Source of the DNA: Bosea sp. (in: a-proteobacteria)
GTDB taxonomy: Bacteria; Pseudomonadota; Alphaproteobacteria; Rhizobiales; Beijerinckiaceae
Assembly (NCBI GenBank): GCA_023910605.1
Contig: JAAVVV010000001.1
Coordinates: forward strand, 2,160,698-2,224,697
Length of the DNA stretch: 64,000 nucleotides
Direction: 5' to 3'
Every line of letters begins with the position of its first letter. Positions within the stretch are counted from its first letter, which is position 1. The translations under genes were made by a program, and so were the position numbers. Below, one piece after another: positions 9,034 through 16,314 of the stretch. Below the pieces are notes generated by a model. It had not been told where the DNA came from and searched no databases. It was given only the letters and a program-made list of their open reading frames with translations.

Positions 9034-10485
9034 TCAATGCGGCGCTCGGCGCTGGCGCCTGGCCGGTTCTGCCGCCCAGCCCCCGGCGCGCGGTATGTGC
9101 CGGCCCGATCCGGCCACGCCGGTGACCTTGCCGCCCTGCGCCACGATTCGGCCCCGGACCAGCACCGTCTCGGGCCAGCCCTTGACCGTGCGCCCCGCAA
9201 AAGGCGTGTAGCCGGTGTTGCCGAGCATCAGTTCGTCGCTCAGCGTGACGCGCCGGTTGGGGTCCCAGATCGCGATGTCCGCGTCGAGGCCAACGGCGAT
9301 CGACCCCTTGCCGCCCAGATTGTAGATGCGGGCCGGCGCGGTTGCGGTCAGATCGACGAAGGCTTGCAGCGCGCGACCGGCGAACTCGGGCCGCTTGCGC
9401 GAGACCATGGCGTCGAACATCAGCGGCATCCGCGTCTCGAGGCCTGGAAGGCCATTGGCGATCTGCTTGAATGTCGGGTTGGGCCCGCCCGAAAGCTTTC
9501 CGGTTTCGTCGAAGCGGTATGGCGCGTGGTCCGACGAGACGGTCTGAAGGTCGCCGCGCGCCAGCGCCGCCCACAGCGCCTCCTGATCGGCCTTTTCCCG
9601 CGGGGGCGGCGAGCACATGAACTTTGCCCCCTCCAGCCCCGGCCGGTCGAGGTCGGCTGCCGTGAGGAACAGGTATTGCGGGCAGGTTTCGGCGAAGACC
9701 TTCTGCCCCTGGCGCCGCGCATCCGCAACCAGCGCCGCGCCTTCCGCCGTGGAGACATGGAAGATCATGATGGGCTGGTCCACGAGCGCCGCCGCCGCAA
9801 TGAGGCGGGTGAACGCCTCCGTCTCAGATGCGCGCGGATGGCTCTCTGCATGGTGTTTCGGCGCCGTCTTGCCCTCGCTCAGCAGCTTGTGGCTCATCCA
9901 GGCGATCATGCCGTGGTTCTCGGCGTGGACGCAGACCAGCGCGCGGTGCTCTCGCGCCACCGCGAGCACGTAGAGCAACGTCTCGTCTTCGACCTTCAGC
10001 TTGTCATAGGTCATGAACAGCTTGATCGAGGCATGCCCCTCGGCGATCAGCGCCGGCAGGTCGCGCGCCAGAGCCTGCTCGGTCGGGTCCGACAGGATCA
10101 TGTGGAAGGCATAGTCGACCATGGCGCCCCGCGCAGCCAGTGCGGCGTAGTCATCCACCACCTTGCGCAGGCTCATGCCCTTGTGCTGGGCGGCGAAGGA
10201 CATCACGGTCGTCGTGCCCCCGAAGGCCGCGGCGCGCGTCGCGCTCTCGAAGGTGTCGGCGTTCATGATGCCGCCGGCCGAGAGCTGCTCGATATGCGCA
10301 TGGCTGTCGATGCCGCCCGGCAGCACCAGCTTGCCTCTGGCGTCGATGTCCTCGCGTCCGGCTTCGAGGTCGAGCCCCAGCGCCACGATCCGCCCGCCTG
10401 TCACGCCGACATCGGCCCGGAAGACATCGGTCGACGTGGCGACGGAGCCGTTGCGGATGACAAGATCGAAGCGGTTGCGTGACAT
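9034..10485 (-). CDS. Dihydropyrimidinase / D-hydantoinase family amidohydrolase
   Basis: Cyclic-amide hydrolase opening dihydropyrimidine or 5-substituted hydantoin rings. Its 483 residues fit the family. All binuclear-zinc ligands are visible: His62 and His64 (GGIDSHAHIEQ), Lys155 expected to be carboxylated (ASIKLFMTY), His187 (VHAEN), His243 (FHVST) and Asp319 (SSDHAPY). The C-terminus is Arg-rich and without defined fold. It heads a minus-strand pair with the nitrilase-like gene and is divergent from the racemase gene with 55 bases between starts, so the three probably share one promoter region. The reductive pyrimidine pathway would also need a dehydrogenase, not found here, so hydantoin or ureide use is at least as likely. 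Confidence 0.9.
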   Translation of the reverse strand: MSRNRFDLVIRNGSVATSTDVFRADVGVTGGRIVALGLDLEAGREDIDARGKLVLPGGIDSHAHIEQLSAGGIMNADTFESATRAAAFGGTTTVMSFAAQHKGMSLRKVVDDYAALAARGAMVDYAFHMILSDPTEQALARDLPALIAEGHASIKLFMTYDKLKVEDETLLYVLAVAREHRALVCVHAENHGMIAWMSHKLLSEGKTAPKHHAESHPRASETEAFTRLIAAAALVDQPIMIFHVSTAEGAALVADARRQGQKVFAETCPQYLFLTAADLDRPGLEGAKFMCSPPPREKADQEALWAALARGDLQTVSSDHAPYRFDETGKLSGGPNPTFKQIANGLPGLETRMPLMFDAMVSRKRPEFAGRALQAFVDLTATAPARIYNLGGKGSIAVGLDADIAIWDPNRRVTLSDELMLGNTGYTPFAGRTVKGWPETVLVRGRIVAQGGKVTGVAGSGRHIPRAGGWAAEPARRQRRAPH

Positions 10486-10540
10486 GGCTGGACTTTCTCG
10501 GGCAAGGCGTGGAAGTTCCCGGCCTCACCGGAACGGCCCC

Positions 10541-11194
10541 ATGACACTCAAACGCATCCTTGTCGTCAACCCGAACGCGAACGAGGCCGTCACGCAAGGA
10601 TTGCGGGACGCGCTGACCGGTTTCGCCAACGCCGCCGGCCCCGAGATCGTGTGCGCCACGCTGGCGGGCGGCCCCTTCGGCATCGAGACGCAAGAGCACA
10701 TCGAAAGCGTGACGCTGCCGCTGCGGCGCCTCATGGAAAGCGATTCCGAAAGCGCCGCCTTCATCATTGCCTGCTATTCCGATCCTGGCCTGCATGTCTG
10801 CCGTGAAGCCACTGCGCGCCCTGTCTTCGGCATCGCCGAATGCGGCGTTCTCACCGCGCTGGCCCGCGCCGACACTTTCGGCGTCATCGCCATCAAGACC
10901 CGCTCGATTGCCCGCCATTATCGCTACATGCGCCAGATGGGCCTCACCGACCGGCTGGTGGGCGAGCGGGCGCTCGAAATGAGCGTCGCGGAGACGGCCT
11001 CGGGCGAGGGCACGCTGGCCAGGATGATCGAGGCGGGTCTGGCTTTGAAGGCTGACGGCGCTGGCGCGGTGGTGATGGGCTGCGCCGGCATGGCCCGCCA
11101 TCGCAAGCCGCTGGAGGAGGCCATCGGTGTGCCTGTGATCGATCCCGTCCAGGCGGCGGTCGCCATGGCGATCGGGGCCGTGGCCGTTTCGTAA
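10541..11194 (+). CDS. Asp/Glu/hydantoin racemase family protein
   Basis: Cofactor-independent racemase of the Asp/Glu/hydantoin superfamily, 217 residues. The two catalytic cysteines are in place: Cys78 (IIACYSDPGL) and Cys181 (VVMGCAGM), as in hydantoin racemase HyuE and aspartate racemases. The N-terminus RILVVNPNAN is the usual first strand of the fold. It is transcribed away from the hydantoinase gene. A racemase beside a hydantoinase is the classic arrangement for converting racemic hydantoins. The ribosome site is weak. Allantoin racemase or maleate isomerase are related alternatives. Confidence 0.85.
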   Translation: MTLKRILVVNPNANEAVTQGLRDALTGFANAAGPEIVCATLAGGPFGIETQEHIESVTLPLRRLMESDSESAAFIIACYSDPGLHVCREATARPVFGIAECGVLTALARADTFGVIAIKTRSIARHYRYMRQMGLTDRLVGERALEMSVAETASGEGTLARMIEAGLALKADGAGAVVMGCAGMARHRKPLEEAIGVPVIDPVQAAVAMAIGAVAVS

Positions 11195-11231
11195 ATGCCC
11201 TCAAGGGGGCGTTTGACCCAGCATTGAGGCA

Positions 11232-11477
11232 ATGTTTCGTGACAAAGCGTTGCCGCGGCTTGTGTCGCATGACGCCTTTATCCGTATTGGTGCGCCAGAC
11301 CAGGCTGCTCGACACCGGCAGTGCGCCGTGCGCACCATGTCCGAAACCGGCGCGCATCTTGAGATCCCGAGTGGCGCATTCCTGCCGGACTGCTTCGTCC
11401 CCGATGTTCCGGTGCGCGTCATGCGCGTTCCATCTGCCGTTGTCTGGCGCAAGCCTGCGGCCGTGGGCGTGCGCTGA
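11232..11477 (+). CDS. Small PilZ-like protein, possibly truncated
   Basis: A short frame of about 81 codons. Its second half resembles the small single-domain PilZ proteins common in this order: CAVRTMSETGAHLEI matches the usual 'C-x-V-x-N-x-S-x-x-G-A' strand pair, and SAVVWRKPAAVGVR matches the closing 'R-V-V-W-R-...-G-V-x-F' strand. PilZ domains bind cyclic di-GMP, but the N-terminal RxxxR switch is only poorly represented here (ARHRQ is the nearest). The start codon is uncertain and the frame stops right at the last strand. It could be a functional small receptor or a degenerate copy. Confidence 0.45.
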   Translation: MFRDKALPRLVSHDAFIRIGAPDQAARHRQCAVRTMSETGAHLEIPSGAFLPDCFVPDVPVRVMRVPSAVVWRKPAAVGVR

Positions 11478-11507
11478 GGGCGGGGATGAGCGGCCCAGCC
11501 GGGTGAC

Positions 11508-11724
11508 CTAGAGCGGCAGCGTCAACTGCGGCGAGGGCGCGCTCCCGAGGCCCGGCCCGGGCTCTGCGGAAGCCTCCAGCGAGGACAGGAACCGCGCCGC
11601 ATCCGCCATGATTTCGGCCCGGCGTTCATCGCTGAAGCGCGCAAGGTTGCGGTAAGGCATGGCCAGGCGCTGATTGCTCCCGAGAGACGCCTGATTCCCG
11701 ATCAGAAAATTCCAGTACAAGTAA
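11508..11724 (-). pseudogene. phrB: 3' fragment of the interrupted PhrB-type photolyase gene
   Basis: This frame encodes the last 70 residues of a photolyase. It begins LYWNFLIGNQ and continues MAMPYRN-like (LAMPYRNLARFSDERR) into a short disordered tail. LYW[DN]FL directly follows the last cluster cysteine in FeS bacterial photolyases. The rest of the gene is on the far side of the insertion nest, from 18046 up. Joining 18046 to 11721 and keeping one copy of the duplicated TAA at 11722-11724 / 18046-18048 gives the in-frame junction CPFNY-LYWNF. The fragment has no start signal of its own and is not expected to be expressed as a protein. Confidence 0.85.
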
Positions 11725-11736
11725 TACTAACGGCCC

Positions 11737-12459
11737 TTACAACTGACCTGTTTGCGCCCAGTGGCGCATCCCGATTGATGTGATGACGTCGGGCCTTTCG
11801 GTGAGCCTGTTCCAGGCCTCGCAGGCTGCATTGATGATGTCGGCGTATGTCTCGAAGACGCGGTTCGAGAGGTAGTTGGCACGCAGATACTGCCAGATAT
11901 TCTCCACGGGGTTCAGTTCCGGCGCGCGCGAGGGCAGCAGGATCGGCGTGATGTTCTTCGGCCAGTTCAGGTCGCCGGTGATGTGCCATCCGGCTCGATC
12001 CAGCAGCAGCACGGCATGAGCGCCTTTGGCGACGTGCAGGGATATCTCGTCGATATGCAGTTGCATCATGTCGGTGTCAGCATGGGGCAAAGCGAGGGCC
12101 GCGCCCACGCCTCTTTCGGGGCAGATGGCACCGAAGAGATAGGCGTTCTCATAGCGTTGGTCGGCAGGCTGGGTAGGTCTTGTGCCGCGCCTCGCCCATT
12201 GCCGGACGAGCCCGTTCTTCTGGCCGATGCGGGCCTCATCCTGAAACCAGATCTCGATCTTCGTCTTGCGCGTCACGCCCTTGATGTGCGCCGCGAGCGT
12301 GTTGGGCCAGTTTTTTTAAAAGCCGCGATGACCTCGCCATCTTGCCCGGGATGCCGTGGCCGGGCGCTGATGTGCGAGAAGCCCAGGTGCTTCAGCAGCT
12401 TGCCGATGCTGCGCTGGTGATACGCGATCTTGAACTTGTCCGCGATGACACGTTGCAGG
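11737..12459 (-). pseudogene. IS630 transposase, 3' part (DDE catalytic domain)
   Basis: C-terminal part of an IS630 transposase, separated from its N-terminal part by IS66 copy 1. The DDE residues are all present: FQDEARIG, LLLDRAGWH and the Glu of LNPVENIW. The reading frame contains a change: upstream sequence (KFKIAYHQRSIGKLLKHLGF..GEVIAAFKK) is in one frame and NWPNTLAAHIKGVTRKTKIEIWF in the -1 frame. They join at a run of seven adenines (12311-12317, read on the minus strand). This is a typical slippery site, so the shift is probably programmed rather than damage. The gene is dead because of the insertion. Confidence 0.85.
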
Positions 12460-12467
12460 GTAAGCGG

Positions 12468-14135
12468 TTAGCTGAGGGCGTTTGACCTGAAGTTCCAGGG
12501 CATGAGGGCGTCGATTTTGGATGCGGGCCATCCTTGGGCGATATGCGCGAGGGTTTGCGACAGCCAGTCGAGAGGATCGACATTGTTCATCCTGGCGGTT
12601 TGCAGAAGCGTTCCCAGTGTAGCCCAGGTCCTGCCACCGCCTTCACTTCCGGCAAAGAGGCTGTTCTTTCGCGTAATGGTTTGGGGCCTGATGGCCCGTT
12701 CGACGATGTTGGAGTCGATTTCAATGCGACCGTCGGAGAGGAACCGTTCGAGTGCTTCACGGCGGGCGAGCGCATAGCGGATTGCTTCCGCCGTCTTGGA
12801 CTTGCCGGAGACCTTGCCGAGCTCCCGTTCCCAAAGATCGAAGAGGCGCGCGACGACAGGCGCAGACTTTTCCTGCCGGAGCTTCGCGCGGGTGTCTGCA
12901 TTCCGGCCGCGCACGTCATCTTCGACCCTCCACAGCTCGGTCATGGCCATGACGCTGTCCGTGGCAGCCTGCGAGACGCCGCTGATGTGCAGATCGTAGA
13001 ACCTGCGCCTGAGATGCGCCCAGCATCCGGCAAGCCTCATCGTTTCTGTGCTGCCGGTTTTGGCCTGGCTTTTGGCGTGGCTCTTGGCCTGGCTCTTGGC
13101 CTGGCTCTTGGCAAGGCTGCTATAGGCCACGTATCCATCGACCTGCAGGATGCCGTTGTACCCGGACAGATGACGGGCCACACATTCAGCGCCTCTGCCG
13201 TCTTCGAAGCGATAGGCCACCATTGGCGGACTGGTGCCGCCATAGGGGCGATCATCGCGCGCGTAGGCCCATAACCAGGCCTTGGTTGCTTTCCCCGATC
13301 CGGGAGCCAGAGTGGGCAAGCTCGTTTCGTCGGCAAAGATCCGCTCACCCTCCTTGATCTTTTCGAGGATGTAATCGGCCAGTATCTGCAGTTCAAACCC
13401 AAGATGGCCCATCCATTGGGCCATCAGGGATCGGCTGATCTCGACCCCGTCGCGCAGGTAGATCGCCTCCTGACGGTAAAGCGGAAGACCGTCGGCATAT
13501 TTGGAGACCGCGATAAAGGCGAGCAGCCGTTCCGTTGGCAATCCGGCTTCGATGATGTGTGCCGGTGCGAGCGCCTGGATCACGCCGTCATGGCCACGGA
13601 AGGCATATTTGGGACGGCGCGTCACGATGACCCTGAACTTCGGCGGAATGACATCGAGCCGTTCGGAACGGTCTTCGCTGATCAGCACCTTCTCCAGGCC
13701 CTCATATCCAGCGGGGAGTTCCGGCTCGATGACCTCCTCGATGCGCTCAAGATGCGCAGCAAAGCCTTTGCGCGGGCGTGGAGCGCGTTTCGGCTTGTCC
13801 CTGGCGCCCCGGTCGAGTTCGCTCTGGACGCTCGAAAGGCCGGTCTCCACCTCCTCGAAGGCAAAGGCAATCTGCTCGTCGTCGAGGACCCCAGGACCAC
13901 CGGCGCGGAGCCGTTCAGAGCGCTTGCCATGTTGCGCGCGCTGCAAGACCTTCATGATCAGCGTCAGGTTGGCAATCCGCTCGTTGGCGCTCTGTTCGAT
14001 CGCCTCCAGCCGGGCGATTTCAGCCTCCGCGGCTCTTAATCGAACATCCCCTTGCGCCTGCGCACGCGCCAGGGCGAGCACCATCGCCTTGAGCGCATCC
14101 ACGTCGTCCGGCAAGGTGTTCAGGGGTAAATCCAT
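12468..14135 (-). CDS. tnpC: IS66 transposase TnpC, copy 1
   Basis: DDE transposase of the IS66 element, 555 residues. An N-terminal coiled-coil/leucine-zipper region (about 15-75) is followed by the IS66 core. Candidate catalytic acids are the Asp of FADETSLP, the Asp of ILQVDGYVAY and the Glu of SNIVERAIRP. The region where many IS66 proteins have a Cys-rich zinc finger (about 130-175) has no such cysteines here. Just after the second Asp there is a run of KSQA units (12 bp each; two perfect copies at 13086-13109 plus variants). The frame is intact. Confidence 0.93.
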   Translation of the reverse strand: MDLPLNTLPDDVDALKAMVLALARAQAQGDVRLRAAEAEIARLEAIEQSANERIANLTLIMKVLQRAQHGKRSERLRAGGPGVLDDEQIAFAFEEVETGLSSVQSELDRGARDKPKRAPRPRKGFAAHLERIEEVIEPELPAGYEGLEKVLISEDRSERLDVIPPKFRVIVTRRPKYAFRGHDGVIQALAPAHIIEAGLPTERLLAFIAVSKYADGLPLYRQEAIYLRDGVEISRSLMAQWMGHLGFELQILADYILEKIKEGERIFADETSLPTLAPGSGKATKAWLWAYARDDRPYGGTSPPMVAYRFEDGRGAECVARHLSGYNGILQVDGYVAYSSLAKSQAKSQAKSHAKSQAKTGSTETMRLAGCWAHLRRRFYDLHISGVSQAATDSVMAMTELWRVEDDVRGRNADTRAKLRQEKSAPVVARLFDLWERELGKVSGKSKTAEAIRYALARREALERFLSDGRIEIDSNIVERAIRPQTITRKNSLFAGSEGGGRTWATLGTLLQTARMNNVDPLDWLSQTLAHIAQGWPASKIDALMPWNFRSNALS

Positions 14136-14211
14136 GGGTGCAAATAGAGCACAAAACCGCTCACTTTCCCAATGATTACAGCAGCATGATTCATCTTGCC
14201 GCAGATCGACA

Positions 14212-14556
14212 TCATCCCGTCAGCAAGGGTCGCCGCACCTTTGTCGGACGGATCTTCTTCCAGTCCATCCCGGCCAGAAGAGCCATCAGCTGCGAATGGT
14301 CCAGGCGAATGCGAGCCGCCGATAGGGCAGGCCAGCAAAAGCCTTGCTCCTCAAGCGTCTTCGAATAGAGACAAACGCCGCTGCCATCCCACCACACGAT
14401 CCGAACACGGTCCGCACGTTTCGACCGAAACACGTAAAGCGCGCCGTTGAACGGGTCGAGGCCGCCATCCCGGACAAGCACCATCAGGGATGCGGCACCT
14501 TTACGAAAGTCGACGGGCTGGCACGACACGTAAACGACGACACCCAGGCCAATCAT
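14212..14556 (-). CDS. tnpB: IS66 accessory protein TnpB, copy 1
   Basis: 114-residue Orf2 protein of IS66 elements (VYVSCQPVDFRKGAASL, then RSKRADRVRIVWWDGSG). It is needed with TnpA and TnpC for transposition in studied IS66 members, though its biochemical role is unclear. Its ATG overlaps the tnpA stop as ATGA, so translation is coupled. Identical in protein sequence to the copy-2 gene. Confidence 0.93.
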   Translation of the reverse strand: MIGLGVVVYVSCQPVDFRKGAASLMVLVRDGGLDPFNGALYVFRSKRADRVRIVWWDGSGVCLYSKTLEEQGFCWPALSAARIRLDHSQLMALLAGMDWKKIRPTKVRRPLLTG

Positions 14557-14936
14557 GCTTTGCGCACCGCCCTCAGTATCACGGTCAGATGATCCGCATC
14601 GATGTCGCCGCCAACGCGGACAACCGTATCCCGAATGACAATCTCCACAGCCCAGTTGCCAGCCGCCTCGACGCGCGCAAACTTCACCTCATCGTGCGCA
14701 ACGGGCATGGCTTTGACCGCCCCGGATGCCCGGGCCTGTCGCCGCCATCCATAAAGCTGCGAAGGGTCAACCCCGGCAGAACGCGCAATCGCCGAAACAT
14801 TCGCACCAGGCAACAGCGTCTGGGAAATCAGTCGTGCCTTCTCGTCGACCGACCAATCACGTAGCCTGCGCCTCGTCCGCACCGGCGCTGCCGTCAAAAC
14901 CTCAAAAACTCGATCTTGATTCATACTCTCGCTCAT
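14553..14936 (-). CDS. tnpA: IS66 accessory protein TnpA, copy 1
   Basis: 127-residue Orf1 protein of IS66, a Tn3/IS3-type helix-turn-helix DNA-binding protein (DEKARLISQTLLPGANVS then IARSAGVDPSQLYGWRRQ). The chosen ATG follows a GGGG-rich ribosome site; another ATG lies four codons on. It differs from copy 2 at one residue seen by eye: Leu here versus Pro there in TRRR-x-RDWS. Confidence 0.92.
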   Translation of the reverse strand: MSESMNQDRVFEVLTAAPVRTRRRLRDWSVDEKARLISQTLLPGANVSAIARSAGVDPSQLYGWRRQARASGAVKAMPVAHDEVKFARVEAAGNWAVEIVIRDTVVRVGGDIDADHLTVILRAVRKA

Positions 14937-15013
14937 AGGATTCCCCACATGATTCACCGGGAAAATGAGCGATCAGAACACCAAAAGATACGTGGGGTTG
15001 CCTACACGCTTAC

Positions 15014-15365
15014 GTTGCAGGTCGATCCGCCGCCAGCGCACCACGCCGTCTACAGCGCGGTTGGGGCCGGTCTCGACGATCTCGGACAGCTCCACCAGTT
15101 GCGCCTGCGACAGACGTCTTGGGTTCCCCCGGCGACGGTTGTCCTTCAACCCGGCAGGGCCTTGCTCATTAAACCGATGCGCCCAGTCCCGTAGCGTCTG
15201 GCGGTCCATGCCGCCGATCTTGGCGGCCTCCGCCCGGCTCATCCCGTCCAGCGCCGCAGCGATGGACAGCAATCGTCGACTTTGGTTCGCATCCTTGCCC
15301 GATGCCGCCAGGCGGCGCAGCTCGGCGGGAGTATGGCTCGGCTTGATCTCGACAACCTTCGGCAT
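15014..15365 (-). pseudogene. IS630 transposase, 5' part (helix-turn-helix domain)
   Basis: First 114 codons of the IS630 transposase, from an ATG with GGAGG nine bases upstream. It contains the paired helix-turn-helix of the family: TPAELRRLAASGKDANQSRR, then MSRAEAAKIGGMDRQTLRDW. The frame runs VVRWRRIDLQR into the terminal repeat of IS66 copy 1 and then ends in that element. Across the 8-bp duplication it continues at 12459 as DLQRVIADKFK. Without the insertion, and with the -1 shift at the A7 run, the enzyme would be about 355 residues, normal for IS630. Confidence 0.87.
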
Positions 15366-15513
15366 GGCGTGGGTCCTCCACGCACTTTGAATCACGCCGC
15401 AGTCAGTTTGGGAACCCTCGGTGAGTCAGGTCAAAGGTAAGCGTGTAGGCAACCCCACGTATCTTTTGGTGTTCTGATCGCTCATTTTCCCGGTGAATCA
15501 TGTGGGGAATCCT

Positions 15514-15897
15514 ATGAGCGAGAGTATGAATCAAGATCGAGTTTTTGAGGTTTTGACGGCAGCGCCGGTGCGGACGAGGCGCAGGCCACGTGATTGGTCG
15601 GTCGACGAGAAGGCACGACTGATTTCCCAGACGCTGTTGCCTGGTGCGAATGTTTCGGCGATTGCGCGTTCTGCCGGGGTTGACCCTTCGCAGCTTTATG
15701 GATGGCGGCGACAGGCCCGGGCATCCGGGGCGGTCAAAGCCATGCCCGTTGCGCACGATGAGGTGAAGTTTGCGCGCGTCGAGGCGGCTGGCAACTGGGC
15801 TGTGGAGATTGTCATTCGGGATACGGTTGTCCGTGTTGGCGGCGACATCGATGCGGATCATCTGACCGTGATACTGAGGGCGGTGCGCAAAGCATGA
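15514..15897 (+). CDS. tnpA: IS66 accessory protein TnpA, copy 2
   Basis: 127-residue helix-turn-helix Orf1 protein, start chosen at the ATG after GTGGGGAATCCT. It differs from the copy-1 protein by Pro instead of Leu in TRRR-x-RDWS. A silent third-position change is also seen near 15837 (CGT versus CGC). Stop and tnpB start overlap as ATGA. Confidence 0.92.
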   Translation: MSESMNQDRVFEVLTAAPVRTRRRPRDWSVDEKARLISQTLLPGANVSAIARSAGVDPSQLYGWRRQARASGAVKAMPVAHDEVKFARVEAAGNWAVEIVIRDTVVRVGGDIDADHLTVILRAVRKA

Positions 15898-16238
15898 TTG
15901 GCCTGGGTGTCGTCGTTTACGTGTCGTGCCAGCCCGTCGACTTTCGTAAAGGTGCCGCATCCCTGATGGTGCTTGTCCGGGATGGCGGCCTCGACCCGTT
16001 CAACGGCGCGCTTTACGTGTTTCGGTCGAAACGTGCGGACCGTGTTCGGATCGTGTGGTGGGATGGCAGCGGCGTTTGTCTCTATTCGAAGACGCTTGAG
16101 GAGCAAGGCTTTTGCTGGCCTGCCCTATCGGCGGCTCGCATTCGCCTGGACCATTCGCAGCTGATGGCTCTTCTGGCCGGGATGGACTGGAAGAAGATCC
16201 GTCCGACAAAGGTGCGGCGACCCTTGCTGACGGGATGA
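15894..16238 (+). CDS. tnpB: IS66 accessory protein TnpB, copy 2
   Basis: 114-residue IS66 Orf2 protein, same sequence as the copy-1 product. It carries the family stretch VDFRKGAASLMVLVRDG and WWDGSGVCLYSKTLE. Translationally coupled to tnpA through an ATGA overlap; a gap of 76 bases separates it from tnpC. Confidence 0.93.
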   Translation: MIGLGVVVYVSCQPVDFRKGAASLMVLVRDGGLDPFNGALYVFRSKRADRVRIVWWDGSGVCLYSKTLEEQGFCWPALSAARIRLDHSQLMALLAGMDWKKIRPTKVRRPLLTG

Positions 16239-16314
16239 TGTCGATCTGCGGCAAGATGAATCATGCTGCTGTAATCATTGGGAAAGTGAGCGGTTTTGTG
16301 CTCTATTTGCACCC

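Larger units (their letters stand above)
12460..15013 (-). mobile_element. IS66-family insertion sequence, copy 1
   Basis: Complete 2554-bp IS66 element with tnpA, tnpB and tnpC on the minus strand. It sits inside the IS630 transposase gene. The ends are imperfect inverted repeats starting GTAAGCG (12460 inward and 15013 inward), the standard IS66 terminus. An 8-bp target duplication GTTGCAGG flanks it at 12452-12459 and 15014-15021, which proves a simple insertion. It is nearly identical to copy 2; the length difference of 36 bp is fully explained by three fewer 12-bp repeat units in tnpC. Confidence 0.95.

Noticed and set aside
8988-9200. N-terminal extension of the nitrilase-like protein
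   Set aside because: It is antisense-like, Arg/Ala-rich, overlaps the hydantoinase C-terminus, and the internal ATG has AGGAG and the exact family N-terminus.
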